From contig NZ_JANHAW010000001.1 in assembly GCF_024464595.1 (NCBI RefSeq), positions 558,001-622,000 of the forward strand: a DNA stretch of 64,000 nt, given 5' to 3'. Shown here one piece after another: positions 28,839-37,032 of the stretch; within the stretch, counting starts at the first letter, position 1; every line of letters starts with the position of its first letter. The position numbers were made by a program, and so were the translations under genes. This DNA comes from Halobellus litoreus (lineage in GTDB: Archaea > Halobacteriota > Halobacteria > Halobacteriales > Haloferacaceae). The notes beneath the pieces were generated by a model, which ran no database searches, was not told the origin of the DNA, and was given only the letters and a program-made list of their open reading frames with translations.

Positions 28839-29236
28839 CGTTTATTACCCAAATAATAATGTATTCGTTGAATTCTAATCGGATATTTTTCGTTATACGT
28901 GAATCTACACGGCCGGCAGCCGGACTGAATCGGCCCCTCGATCCGGGCGGGTAGTCGAAACAGATCAGTGCGTGGAGTCCGCTCCGCGCGGAGTAGTGGG
29001 ACCAAGACCGATTCGAGCGCAGTATCGCTTGCAGGCCCGCTTCCGTCGCGGGCGAGGTACCTTTCGCCTCTGCGGAAGCCGTGATTCGGACTTTGTCGTG
29101 ATTCTGGACCGCTTTCGTGTACGATTCAAATTCCATCCAGTTCCACTGCAACTTTTCTCAATTCTCTCCCCGACGAGAGCGGGTCTGCCGCGACTCACGC
29201 TTCCAAGGGTGACTGAAAATTCGGTTCTCGTGAATA
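28839..29236. other. Intergenic region between gcvT and the divergent IclR gene
   Basis: About 400 bases between two divergent promoters. The gcvT side is A/T-rich, with ataataat repeats. A 12-bp perfect palindrome, CTCCGCGCGGAG, lies at 28982-28993. A reverse open frame of about 105 codons covers part of it, but it starts far from any promoter and ends inside the A/T-rich promoter region. I do not support it as a gene. Confidence 0.55.
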
Positions 29237-29244
29237 TTTATATA
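29237..29244 (+). promoter_or_regulatory. TATA box of the first iclR gene
   Basis: TTTATATA about 27 nt upstream of the GTG at 29267, consistent with a leaderless transcript. Confidence 0.65.
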
Positions 29245-29266
29245 CCTCCGCTCCCAACGACCGAGC

Positions 29267-30037
29267 GTGCCAGACCACGGACGCGAACTGACGACGACCG
29301 CCACCTCGCTCCGGATCCTCGACGCGATCGACCGGTTGGAGGGGGCTCGGATGAGCGAGATCGCCGGGGAACTAGACCTGGCTAACAGTACCGTCCACGC
29401 GCACCTGACGACGCTCCGGAACCACGAACTCGTCGTGAAGGAGGGCAACGAGTTCTACCTGGGCATCAAGCTCTTCCACCTCGGCGAGCAGGCGCGGCAC
29501 CGGAAACCCGAGTACGAGATCGTCCGACGGCACGCCCACGAACTGAGCAATCGGCTCAACGAGGAGGTCGCCTTCGCCATCACCGAGCACGGGCGGTCGG
29601 TCATCATCTTCGACGAGAACAACGACCCCGCGAAAGAGGGGTTCCAGGTGGGCCGGTACTTCCATATGCACAACTCTGCGAGCGGGAAAGCGATGCTCGC
29701 GGAGTTCTCCCGCGAGCGCGTCGAGGAAGTCCTGGAGCGGTGGGGACTGCCCGCGGAGACCGAAAACACGATCCGGAGCGCCGACGAACTCTACGAAGAA
29801 CTGGAACGGACCCGCGAGCGAGGCTACTCGCTCAACCGACAGGAGGCCCTCGAAGGACTGATGGCCGTCGGAATGGCGATCACGAATCCCGACGGGAGCG
29901 TCCTGGGATCGCTCGACGTGTCGGGGCCGCCGTACCGCCTCTCCGAAGAACAGATCGTCCCGGAGTTACGCGAGACGGTAACGCAGATCGAACGCGAAAT
30001 CGCCTCTCGTACGGAACCGAGTGAATCGGCTCAGTAG
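29267..30037 (+). CDS. IclR family transcriptional regulator
   Basis: 256 residues from a GTG at 29267. The N-terminal winged helix (about 10-65) contains MSEIAGELDLANSTVHAHLTTLRNHELV, and the effector domain (75-250) has the IclR pattern HNSASGKAMLAEF and GYSLNRQEALEGLMAVGMAI. It would sense a small-molecule catabolic intermediate. It diverges from gcvT and converges on the SnoaL-like gene at 30031, overlapping it by 7 nt. Candidate targets are the gcv operon and the SnoaL array, with no direct evidence. Confidence 0.93.
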   Translation: MPDHGRELTTTATSLRILDAIDRLEGARMSEIAGELDLANSTVHAHLTTLRNHELVVKEGNEFYLGIKLFHLGEQARHRKPEYEIVRRHAHELSNRLNEEVAFAITEHGRSVIIFDENNDPAKEGFQVGRYFHMHNSASGKAMLAEFSRERVEEVLERWGLPAETENTIRSADELYEELERTRERGYSLNRQEALEGLMAVGMAITNPDGSVLGSLDVSGPPYRLSEEQIVPELRETVTQIEREIASRTEPSESAQ

Positions 30038-30510
30038 TCGTGAATCGGGTCGTCGTCGTCGGTGACGGCCTTGATGTAGCCCAGTTTGTCGTAGGCGATC
30101 CACTCTTCGACGTACTTCCACTCGCCGTCGACCTTCTGGATGAGGCAGTTCGCGATCCCGAGGTTCTCTTCCATCGTCTTCCCGGTCGGCGGCCCGTACT
30201 CGGTCGGCCCGGTGTTCTCGGCGGTGATCGTCCGCACCATCGAGGTGTAGTAGCCGTCTTCGGGATTGCCCTCCCAGATGATCTTCTCGATGTTCATCTC
30301 GGTTTCGGGGAAGGCGTTCAACCGCGCCAGGGTGTCTTCGACGAGCGCCTCGGAGCCGACGATGTCTCCCTCGCCGCCGTGGACGACAACGTCGTCGTCG
30401 TAGTACTCGTAGATCTTGCCGACGAGTTTGTCGTCCCAGATCTCTCGGGTGCTCTGTCGGATCATCCGCTCGACGTCGAGTTCGTCGGCCGTCCGCCAGT
30501 CTTCGGTCAT
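30031..30510 (-). CDS. SnoaL/NTF2-like single-domain protein
   Basis: 159 residues with the NTF2-like pattern: an N-terminal helix, then YEYYDDDVVVHGGEGDIVGSEALVEDTLARLNAFPETEMNIEKIIWEGN and a C-terminal sheet ending KVDGEWKYVEEWIAYDKLG. Such folds host cyclases, hydrolases and dehydratases but also non-catalytic binders, so no reaction can be assigned. It is the first of five SnoaL-like genes on this strand, but has a single domain and is only distantly similar to the other four. Confidence 0.85.
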   Translation of the reverse strand: MTEDWRTADELDVERMIRQSTREIWDDKLVGKIYEYYDDDVVVHGGEGDIVGSEALVEDTLARLNAFPETEMNIEKIIWEGNPEDGYYTSMVRTITAENTGPTEYGPPTGKTMEENLGIANCLIQKVDGEWKYVEEWIAYDKLGYIKAVTDDDDPIHDY

Positions 30511-30715
30511 CGCCGCTCTCCTCGTGGGGAAGTCGCTGTCCGGAAGTCGGTGCCTGCATCGAACGTCGCCGTCGCGTGTCGGCTTGGTTGTCGCACTGAA
30601 TGAACCCTCATCGAGAAGTCTCCATCGTAGATGTTAAATATTCCGCTCGGGTCGTCTTCCGGGCCGCAGCGTCCGTCGGGAGTCCGCCCCACGAGTCGTC
30701 GTCAGCCGTCTCCCC

Positions 30716-31705
30716 TCAGAAGTACTGCTGATCGTTGCGGAGTCGCTCGAAGACGTCGACGCCCATCTGTTGGAGCAGGTCGATCTTGTCGATGAGGACC
30801 CAGTTCTCGGCGAGTTTGTCGCCCTCGCGACGCCAGAAGTCCATCACCCGCATACCGACCGGTTCGTCGGTCGCCGGGAGCCCCATCCACCCGTCGCCGA
30901 GGTGCGTCGCCTCGACCGACGGCCATCCCGTCGAGGCGCAGTAGTTACCCTCGGCGAACCGAGCGACGTGGTCGCCGCCCTCGCGGTCGGGGAAGGCTTC
31001 GAGGAAGGGTGCCTGGTGGTACTCCTGGAAGCCGTCGATTCCGCGGGTCGTTCCGGTCCCCGCCGGTCCGTACCACATGAAGTCCTCGTGCCAGAACTTC
31101 TCGAGGCCCATCCCGTCGAGACCCTCCTCCTCGTAGTCGTGGAGGCCGTCGATCATCCCCTCGACCACCTGGAGCGTCTTTTCGGACGCCTCGTCGTCCT
31201 GTTCGTCGAGGAGGACGCCGTCCTGCGTCGTCGGCCCGGGGATGACGACCTCCGGAGCGAGCGCGGGCACGAACTGGTAGCCCGCCTGCCGCATCACGTC
31301 GAGGACGTCGACGAGCAAGCGGGTCTCGGCGATCTTGCCGTCCACGACGCGGTGGAACTCGCCGTACCGGAGCCACGTCGCGTGTCCGGTCGCGGGAATG
31401 TCCAGCCAGTCGTTCTCGAACGTCCCGACCAGGTTGCCGGCCGCACAGACCCACTCGCCGCCCTCGAACTCGCCGGCGAACAGGATGTAGTCGTTCTTTT
31501 CGAGATCCGGGAACGATTCGAGGAGCGGCCCCCAGTACGCGTCGGCGATCGCGTCGGGTCCTTCTACCGCGTTGATCGGTTCCGGGCCGTGCCACTCGGC
31601 GTCGGCGTGGTAGTAGTCGGTGAGGAGGTCACCGACGTTCTCCGCGCTCGCGCCGTGGATCTCCTGGGAAAACTCGTGGACTAACCGCTTGCGTTCCGTG
31701 GTCAT
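30716..31705 (-). CDS. Tandem two-domain SnoaL-like protein, paralogue 1
   Basis: 329 residues from the ATG at 31705. A GTG three codons upstream is possible, but paralogue 2 supports the ATG. Two NTF2/SnoaL-like domains are visible. The first (about 1-150) carries YYHADAEWHGPEPI and SFPDLEKNDYIL. The second (about 190-320) carries KFWHEDFMWYGPAG and AFPDREGGDH. The linker APEVVIPGPTTQDGVLLD is conserved in the paralogues. The W-H-x-D-x-x-W-x-G-P element in both domains may line a substrate pocket. SnoaL proteins include polyketide cyclases and ester hydrolase-like enzymes. The reaction is unknown. Confidence 0.88.
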   Translation of the reverse strand: MTTERKRLVHEFSQEIHGASAENVGDLLTDYYHADAEWHGPEPINAVEGPDAIADAYWGPLLESFPDLEKNDYILFAGEFEGGEWVCAAGNLVGTFENDWLDIPATGHATWLRYGEFHRVVDGKIAETRLLVDVLDVMRQAGYQFVPALAPEVVIPGPTTQDGVLLDEQDDEASEKTLQVVEGMIDGLHDYEEEGLDGMGLEKFWHEDFMWYGPAGTGTTRGIDGFQEYHQAPFLEAFPDREGGDHVARFAEGNYCASTGWPSVEATHLGDGWMGLPATDEPVGMRVMDFWRREGDKLAENWVLIDKIDLLQQMGVDVFERLRNDQQYF

Positions 31706-31916
31706 ATAACTCACCTAAGCTGGTGCGTAACACAGACAAATAAGTGTCGGTCAGAAGTCGGTGTGAGGCGTCGCGGAGGCAATCAGGGGGGAACGGGACG
31801 TACTCGTGGCGTCTCGTGCGCGGCGGCTCACCCGGAATGAGGGCGATTCGAGCCGAGTTGTGGTGGTAGCTAGACGCTCGCTTCTGGACCCCGCGACAGG
31901 TCCCGGTTTGGACCCG

Positions 31917-32927
31917 TCACGGCGTCCCCGTCCACCGAACCGATTCCGGATTGTTCCGGAGCCGTTCGAAGACGTCGACGCCGAACTGCTCGAGGAGGTC
32001 GATCGTATCGATGAACACCCAGTTCTCCGCCAGCAGGTCTCCCTCCCGCCGCCAGAAGTCGATGACGCGGAAGGTTACTGTCTCACCGGTGCTCGGGAGG
32101 CCAAACAAGCCGTCCCCGCGATGCGTGGCTTCACCGCTCGGCCACGCCGTCCACGCACAGTAGTCACCTTCGGCAACACGGATGGCGTTCCCCCCGGTTC
32201 CGCGGTCGGGGAAGGCTTCCAGCCACGGCCCTTGGTGGAACTCCTGAAACCCGTCGACGCCACGGGTGGTACCGATCCCCGCCGGGCCGTACCACATAAA
32301 GTCCGTATGCCAGTACGCATCCATATCCATAACATCCAGATTCTCCCCATCGTACGAACCGAGCCCCTCGAAGATCATATCCTCAACCATCTGGAGGGTC
32401 TGTTCGGAATCTGATTCTTCCTGCTCGTCAAATAGGAGTCCGTCCTGTGTTGCTGGGCCTGGTCGAACGACTTCGGGCGCAAGTGCCGGGATAAATCGGT
32501 AACCCGCCTGTCGCATCACATCAAGCACGTCAAACAGCATCCGCGTCTCTGCTATTTTCCCGTCCACTACGCGATAGAGTGCACCGTACTGGATCCAAGT
32601 CGTACGCCCGGTTGCAGGGATGTCGAGCCAGTCTTCATCAAACGTCCCGATAAGCGTCCCTGCCGCACTGACCCACTGCTCGCCTTCGAACTCACCCTCG
32701 AGGAGGATGTAGTCGTTCTTTTCGAGGTCGGGAAACGCAGTCAAGAGTGGTTCCCAGCATCCTTGGGCTATCGATTCGACACCGTTCAACTCGTTGAGTG
32801 GCTCAGGGCCGTACCACCCCGCGTCATCGTGGTAGAACTCCCCGAGGAGGTCATCGACACTCCCCGCCGTCACGTCGTGGATGGACTGTGAGAACTCGTG
32901 GACTACTTGCTTACGTTCAGCTGCCAT
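31917..32927 (-). CDS. Tandem two-domain SnoaL-like protein, paralogue 2
   Basis: 336 residues (MAAERKQVVHEFSQSIHD). The same two-domain plan: FYHDDAGWYGPEPL in the first half and AYWHTDFMWYGPAG in the second, with PDLEKNDYIL and PDRGTGGNAIR between. It is the most divergent of the four in protein sequence, and its DNA is visibly less GC-rich between about 32240 and 32900, so it may have a different history from its neighbours. The reaction is unknown. The 211-nt gap to paralogue 1 is the largest in the array and could hold a separate promoter. Confidence 0.87.
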   Translation of the reverse strand: MAAERKQVVHEFSQSIHDVTAGSVDDLLGEFYHDDAGWYGPEPLNELNGVESIAQGCWEPLLTAFPDLEKNDYILLEGEFEGEQWVSAAGTLIGTFDEDWLDIPATGRTTWIQYGALYRVVDGKIAETRMLFDVLDVMRQAGYRFIPALAPEVVRPGPATQDGLLFDEQEESDSEQTLQMVEDMIFEGLGSYDGENLDVMDMDAYWHTDFMWYGPAGIGTTRGVDGFQEFHQGPWLEAFPDRGTGGNAIRVAEGDYCAWTAWPSGEATHRGDGLFGLPSTGETVTFRVIDFWRREGDLLAENWVFIDTIDLLEQFGVDVFERLRNNPESVRWTGTP

Positions 32928-33014
32928 ATGATTCAGTCTCGACTAAGAGAATCGCTCACACGCAGAAATAACTACCGCACGGGGTGGTGCGTCCGAGCGC
33001 GTGCTTTCGCCAAG

Positions 33015-34034
33015 TTATGGCGCGGAGGACCGCCGAACAGACCGTGGATTCTCGCGGAGGCGTTCAAACACGTCGACACCGAGCTGGTTGAGCAGGTCGA
33101 TCATATCGATGAACACCCAGTTCTCTGCGAGGAGATCCCCCTCTCGCCGCCAAACGTCGATGACGCGCATATCTGTCGAATTCCCAGTCGCTGGCAATCC
33201 CAGCCAGCCGTCGCCGAGGTGGGTCCCCACGACGGCGGGCCATCCGGTCGAGGCACAGAAGTTCCCCTCGGCGATACGCGAGTCGTGATGCCCGACCTCC
33301 CGATCGGGGAACGCCCGCAGGAACGGGTTCTGATGGAACTCTTGGAACCCGTCGATCCCGCGGGTACTGCCGATCCCTGCGGGGCCGTACCACATAAAGT
33401 CCTCGTGCCAGTACCGTTCCATCCCCATATTCTCGAGGCCTTCTTCCTCGTAGGAGTTCAGGCCGTCGAACAGCATCCCTTCGACCAGTTCCATCGTCTG
33501 CTGGGTGTCTTCCTCGTCCTGTTCGTCGAGGAGGATCCCGTCTTGGGTCGTCGGCCCCGGGATGACTACTTCGGGGGCCAGTGACGGAACGAACTGATAG
33601 CCGGCCTGTCGAAGCACGTCCAGCACGTCGACGATGGTTCGGGTCTCGGCGATTTTCCCGTCCTCGAACCGGTGGAACTCGCCGTAGCGGATCCACGTGG
33701 CGTGACCCGTCGCGGGGATGTCGAGCCAGTCGTTCTCGAACGTGCCCACGAGATTGCCGGTCGCACAGACCCATTCGTCGCCCTCGAACTCGCCGCCGAA
33801 GAGCACGTAGTCGTTCTTTTCGAGGTCCGGGAACGCCTTCAGCAGGGGCTCCCAGAACTCGGACACCAGTTCACTCCTGCCGGTGAGCGTGTCGATCGGT
33901 GCCGGACCGTGCCACTGGACGTCCTCGTGGACGTACTCGGCGACCAAGTCGTCGACGTCTTCGTGAGTCGTTTCGTGAACGGCACGGGAGAATTCGTGTG
34001 CTGTCTGTTTGTTTTCCACTCTGGTTGATGACAT
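33015..34034 (-). CDS. Tandem two-domain SnoaL-like protein, paralogue 3
   Basis: 339 residues from the ATG at 34034 (MSSTRVENKQTAHEFSRAVHE). A GTG three codons upstream is an alternative. First domain VHEDVQWHGPAPID, second domain RYWHEDFMWYGPAG, with the conserved linker PGPTTQDGILLDEQ. Near-identical blocks shared with paralogues 1 and 4 (for example ENDWLDIPATGHATW) indicate recent duplication or gene conversion. The reaction is unknown. Confidence 0.88.
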   Translation of the reverse strand: MSSTRVENKQTAHEFSRAVHETTHEDVDDLVAEYVHEDVQWHGPAPIDTLTGRSELVSEFWEPLLKAFPDLEKNDYVLFGGEFEGDEWVCATGNLVGTFENDWLDIPATGHATWIRYGEFHRFEDGKIAETRTIVDVLDVLRQAGYQFVPSLAPEVVIPGPTTQDGILLDEQDEEDTQQTMELVEGMLFDGLNSYEEEGLENMGMERYWHEDFMWYGPAGIGSTRGIDGFQEFHQNPFLRAFPDREVGHHDSRIAEGNFCASTGWPAVVGTHLGDGWLGLPATGNSTDMRVIDVWRREGDLLAENWVFIDMIDLLNQLGVDVFERLRENPRSVRRSSAP

Positions 34035-34098
34035 AGCTTTCACCGATCGGATAAGCCTCGGCGCGAGTTACTCAAAATACTATCGGTGACGCGGGCAG

Positions 34099-35100
34099 TC
34101 AGAAGCATTGTTTCTCCTTCCGAACACGCTCGAAGACGTCGACGCCGAGTTGCTCCAGAAGGTGGATCATATCGATGAACACCCAGTTCTCCGCCAGCAG
34201 GTCGCCTTCGCGACGCCAGAAGTCCATCACGCGCATTTCGACCGATTCGCCCGTTGCGGGCAGCCCCAACCAGCCGTCGCCGAGGTGTGTCGCCTCCAGG
34301 CTCGGCCAGCCGGTCCACGCGCAGTACGTTCCCTCGGCGACGCGGATGTCGTCACTGTCGGCCTCTCTGTCGGGGAAGGCTTCGAGGAACGGCTCCTGAT
34401 GATACGCCTGGAAGCCGTCGATACCGCGGGTACTGCCGATCCCTGCGGGACCATACCACATAAAGTCCTCGTGCCAGTACTCGTCCATCCCCATCCCGTC
34501 GATGCCCGCGTCTTCGTAGGATTCCAGCCCCTCGAAGATCATTCCCTCGACCAGTTCCAGCGTCTGCTCCGTTTCGGCGGCGTCCGCACTGTCGAGGAGG
34601 ACGCCGTCCTGCGTCGTCGGTCCGGGGATGACGACCTCCGGAGCGAGCGCGGGCACGAACTGATAGCCGGCCTGCCGCAGCACGTCGAGCACGTCGACGA
34701 ACAGACGGGTCTCGGCGATCTTGCCGTCCTCGAACCGATGGAACGTGCCGTGCCTGAGCCACGTCGCGTGCCCGGTCGCGGGGACGTCGAGCCAGTCGTT
34801 TTCGAACGTCCCGACGAAGTTGCCGGCGGCACACACCCACGTGCTGTCCCGAAACTCCCCGCCGAAGAGGATGTAATCGTTCTGTTCGAGGTCCGGGAAC
34901 GATTCGAGGAGCGGCGCCCAGTAGCCGCGACTGATCTCGTCGCGGCCGGTGAGCCGTCCGATCGGCGCGGGACCGTGCCACTCCGCGTCCGGATGGTAAT
35001 AGTCGCCCAACACGTCTCCGATCTGGTCGGTTCCGGTGTTCCGAATCGCCCCAGAGAACTCGTGGACTCGACGCTTGCACTGGCTGTAATCGTTGCTCAT
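34099..35100 (-). CDS. Tandem two-domain SnoaL-like protein, paralogue 4
   Basis: 333 residues from the ATG at 35100. First domain YYHPDAEWHGPAPIG, second domain EYWHEDFMWYGPAG, with the same linker. It is the promoter-proximal copy of the array, 159 bases from the divergent MBL-fold gene. The four proteins may act on related substrates or form hetero-oligomers. I cannot tell which. Confidence 0.88.
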   Translation of the reverse strand: MSNDYSQCKRRVHEFSGAIRNTGTDQIGDVLGDYYHPDAEWHGPAPIGRLTGRDEISRGYWAPLLESFPDLEQNDYILFGGEFRDSTWVCAAGNFVGTFENDWLDVPATGHATWLRHGTFHRFEDGKIAETRLFVDVLDVLRQAGYQFVPALAPEVVIPGPTTQDGVLLDSADAAETEQTLELVEGMIFEGLESYEDAGIDGMGMDEYWHEDFMWYGPAGIGSTRGIDGFQAYHQEPFLEAFPDREADSDDIRVAEGTYCAWTGWPSLEATHLGDGWLGLPATGESVEMRVMDFWRREGDLLAENWVFIDMIHLLEQLGVDVFERVRKEKQCF

Positions 35101-35259
35101 CGTTGACTACCGTCTATCGCTGCGTCCCACCGCCACAAAAACAATTCGGAGACTGAGGTGGAACACGACGGGATTCGGGCGGCCCGTCGGTGCGCAACCC
35201 GGCGGAGCAGCGGGTCAAGTGACGATAGCTATTTGTATCTCGGTGGAATCTCTCCTCGT

Positions 35260-36054
35260 ATGCCCGAGAGTGCTCCAGTGGTTAGAACGCTCGACATCGC
35301 CGATACCGTCTACGACATCACCTGGCAGACCGCCGAGGAAGGCCCCGACATCACCCAGGGCGAACGCCACCGCTCGTACTTCTTCGACCTCCCCGGCGAC
35401 GTTCCCACCCTCGTCGACACCTGTTTTCAGAACCGCGCCGAATACCTCTTCGAGGGGATCGAACAGACCGGCGTCGAACCCGAGCGGCTCATCATCACGC
35501 ACCGACACCTCGACCACGTCGGGGCGTTCGACGAGGTAGTCGAGCGGTACGATCTGGAAACGTGGGTGCCCGAGGAGGACAACGTCGCCGAGATCGACGA
35601 CTACGGCATCGACATCGAAACCGAACCGGATCACCTCTTCGGCGATAGGGAGCAGATCGGCCGGTTCGAGACCGTCCACGTCCCCGGGCACTCGCCGGGG
35701 AACTCCGTGCTCGTCGACGAGGAGGCGGGGATCGCCCACTGCGCAGACACCGTCTCCGGGTCGGACCGCCGCGGCCTCCCGCCGGGGTATCTCCTCCATC
35801 CGCCGCAGGCGACGCACACGAACCAACCGCCGGAAGCGGCCGTCGAAGCCGAGAAGAACCTCGACAAACTGCTGGACTACGAGTTCGACGTCGCACTCCT
35901 CAATCACGGAACCCCGGTGTTCGAAGACGCCTCGAAGAAACTCGAACGCTACGTCAACTTCGAGTCGAACTTCAGCGGCGAGGGTCGATCGATCCACGCG
36001 AACGATCGAAAGACCATCGACGCGGACGAACTGTACAGCCGTCTCGACGAGTAG
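35260..36054 (+). CDS. MBL-fold metallo-hydrolase
   Basis: 264 residues from the ATG at 35260, preceded by tatttgta about 27 nt upstream. The zinc-binding HxHxDH is THRHLDHVG (His81, His83, Asp85, His86). Later ligands are in HVPGHSPGN, HCADTV and LLNHGTPV. All ligands of a binuclear MBL hydrolase are present, as in glyoxalase II, lactonases and quorum-quenching enzymes. Located among catabolic genes, it may hydrolyse a thioester, lactone or ester. It ends 2 nt from the convergent dehydrogenase gene. Confidence 0.93.
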   Translation: MPESAPVVRTLDIADTVYDITWQTAEEGPDITQGERHRSYFFDLPGDVPTLVDTCFQNRAEYLFEGIEQTGVEPERLIITHRHLDHVGAFDEVVERYDLETWVPEEDNVAEIDDYGIDIETEPDHLFGDREQIGRFETVHVPGHSPGNSVLVDEEAGIAHCADTVSGSDRRGLPPGYLLHPPQATHTNQPPEAAVEAEKNLDKLLDYEFDVALLNHGTPVFEDASKKLERYVNFESNFSGEGRSIHANDRKTIDADELYSRLDE

Positions 36055-36056
36055 CG

Positions 36057-36956
36057 TTACTCTTCGCCGACCCGGTCTTCCAGTTCCTGCTCGAACATCT
36101 TCACGACCGCACCCACGTCTTCCTCGCCGAACCCCTCGTCGCTGGCTCGCGTGTACAGGCGGTGGACCAGGCTTCCCATCACCATCGGGAAGTCCTCCGA
36201 GTCCGCCATGTCGACCGCGAGACCGACGTCCTTCCGCGCGAAGTCGACGCTGAACCCCGCCTCGAAGTCCCGTTCGAGCACGCGCGGCATCCGGCTCTCG
36301 AAGGCGACCGAAGTCGCGCTCGCGTTCCCGAGGATGTCCCAGAGGCGCTCGCTGTCGATGCCGTACCGGGCGCCGAGCGCGACGGTCTCCATCGCAAGCA
36401 GCAGGTTCCCCATCGACATCGTGTTGTTCAGCAGTTTCATCGCGTGTCCGGCTCCGGAAGAACCGGCGTAATGGAGCTCCGCACAGAGGGCCTGCAGCAC
36501 GTCCTGTGCGTGCTCGGATTCGAAGACGGCCTCCTTGCCACCGACGAGGCCGGTGAGGGTCCCGTCGCGCGAGTTTTCCGGCCCGCCCGTGATCGGCGCG
36601 TCGAGAATCTCCGCGGGCGTCTCCTCGATCGCGTCGGCGACGACCTCGGTCGTCGGCGGTGCGATCGTGCTCATCTCCAGGAACGTAGTCTCGACGGACT
36701 CGTGCGCCAGTCCTCCCTCTCCGGTGTAAACGCCTTTCACGATGTCCGAGTTCGGCAGACTCGTGATCGTGACGTCACTCTGGCTGGCGACGTCGCGGCC
36801 GCTGTCGGCGACGATCCCGCCGTAGTCCGCGAACGCTTCGCGAGCCTCCGGCTGGAGGTCGTGTCCGTACACCTCGAAGCCCTCGTCGAGGAGGTGCTTC
36901 GCCATATTGCCGCCCATCTTGCCGAGTCCAACGACTCCGGCGGTGGTCTCAACCAT
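36057..36956 (-). CDS. Beta-hydroxyacid dehydrogenase (3-hydroxyisobutyrate dehydrogenase family)
   Basis: 299 residues. The NAD(P) motif is GLGKMGGNMAKHL at 10-22, the substrate loop is DAPITGGPENSRDGTLTGLVGG at 119-140 (canonical DAPVSGG...GTL), and the catalytic lysine is Lys174 in GHAMKLLNN. It oxidises a 3-hydroxy acid to a semialdehyde or reduces it, as 3-hydroxyisobutyrate dehydrogenase or tartronate semialdehyde reductase. The aldehyde dehydrogenase 76 nt upstream on the same strand would act on the resulting aldehyde. A TATA-like ACATATAATAAC lies about 27 nt before the ATG. Confidence 0.93.
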   Translation of the reverse strand: MVETTAGVVGLGKMGGNMAKHLLDEGFEVYGHDLQPEAREAFADYGGIVADSGRDVASQSDVTITSLPNSDIVKGVYTGEGGLAHESVETTFLEMSTIAPPTTEVVADAIEETPAEILDAPITGGPENSRDGTLTGLVGGKEAVFESEHAQDVLQALCAELHYAGSSGAGHAMKLLNNTMSMGNLLLAMETVALGARYGIDSERLWDILGNASATSVAFESRMPRVLERDFEAGFSVDFARKDVGLAVDMADSEDFPMVMGSLVHRLYTRASDEGFGEEDVGAVVKMFEQELEDRVGEE

Positions 36957-37032
36957 ACGGAAAAATCAGACTACCCGTTATTATATGTACCGACTAGTCG
37001 GGGCGTGGCGTCGAAGTCGTGACAGGGTCAGA

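Larger units (their letters stand above)
30716..35100 (-). repeat. Array of four tandem paralogous two-domain SnoaL-like genes
   Basis: Four same-strand genes (30716-31705, 31917-32927, 33015-34034, 34099-35100) encode proteins of 329-339 residues that align from end to end. Each itself contains two SnoaL-like halves. Gaps are 211, 87 and 64 nt. The layout implies domain duplication followed by gene amplification. Confidence 0.85.

Noticed and set aside
28834-29151. Minus-strand frame of 105 codons between gcvT and iclR
   Set aside because: It ends within the gcvT promoter and shows no recognisable family; it is considered chance.
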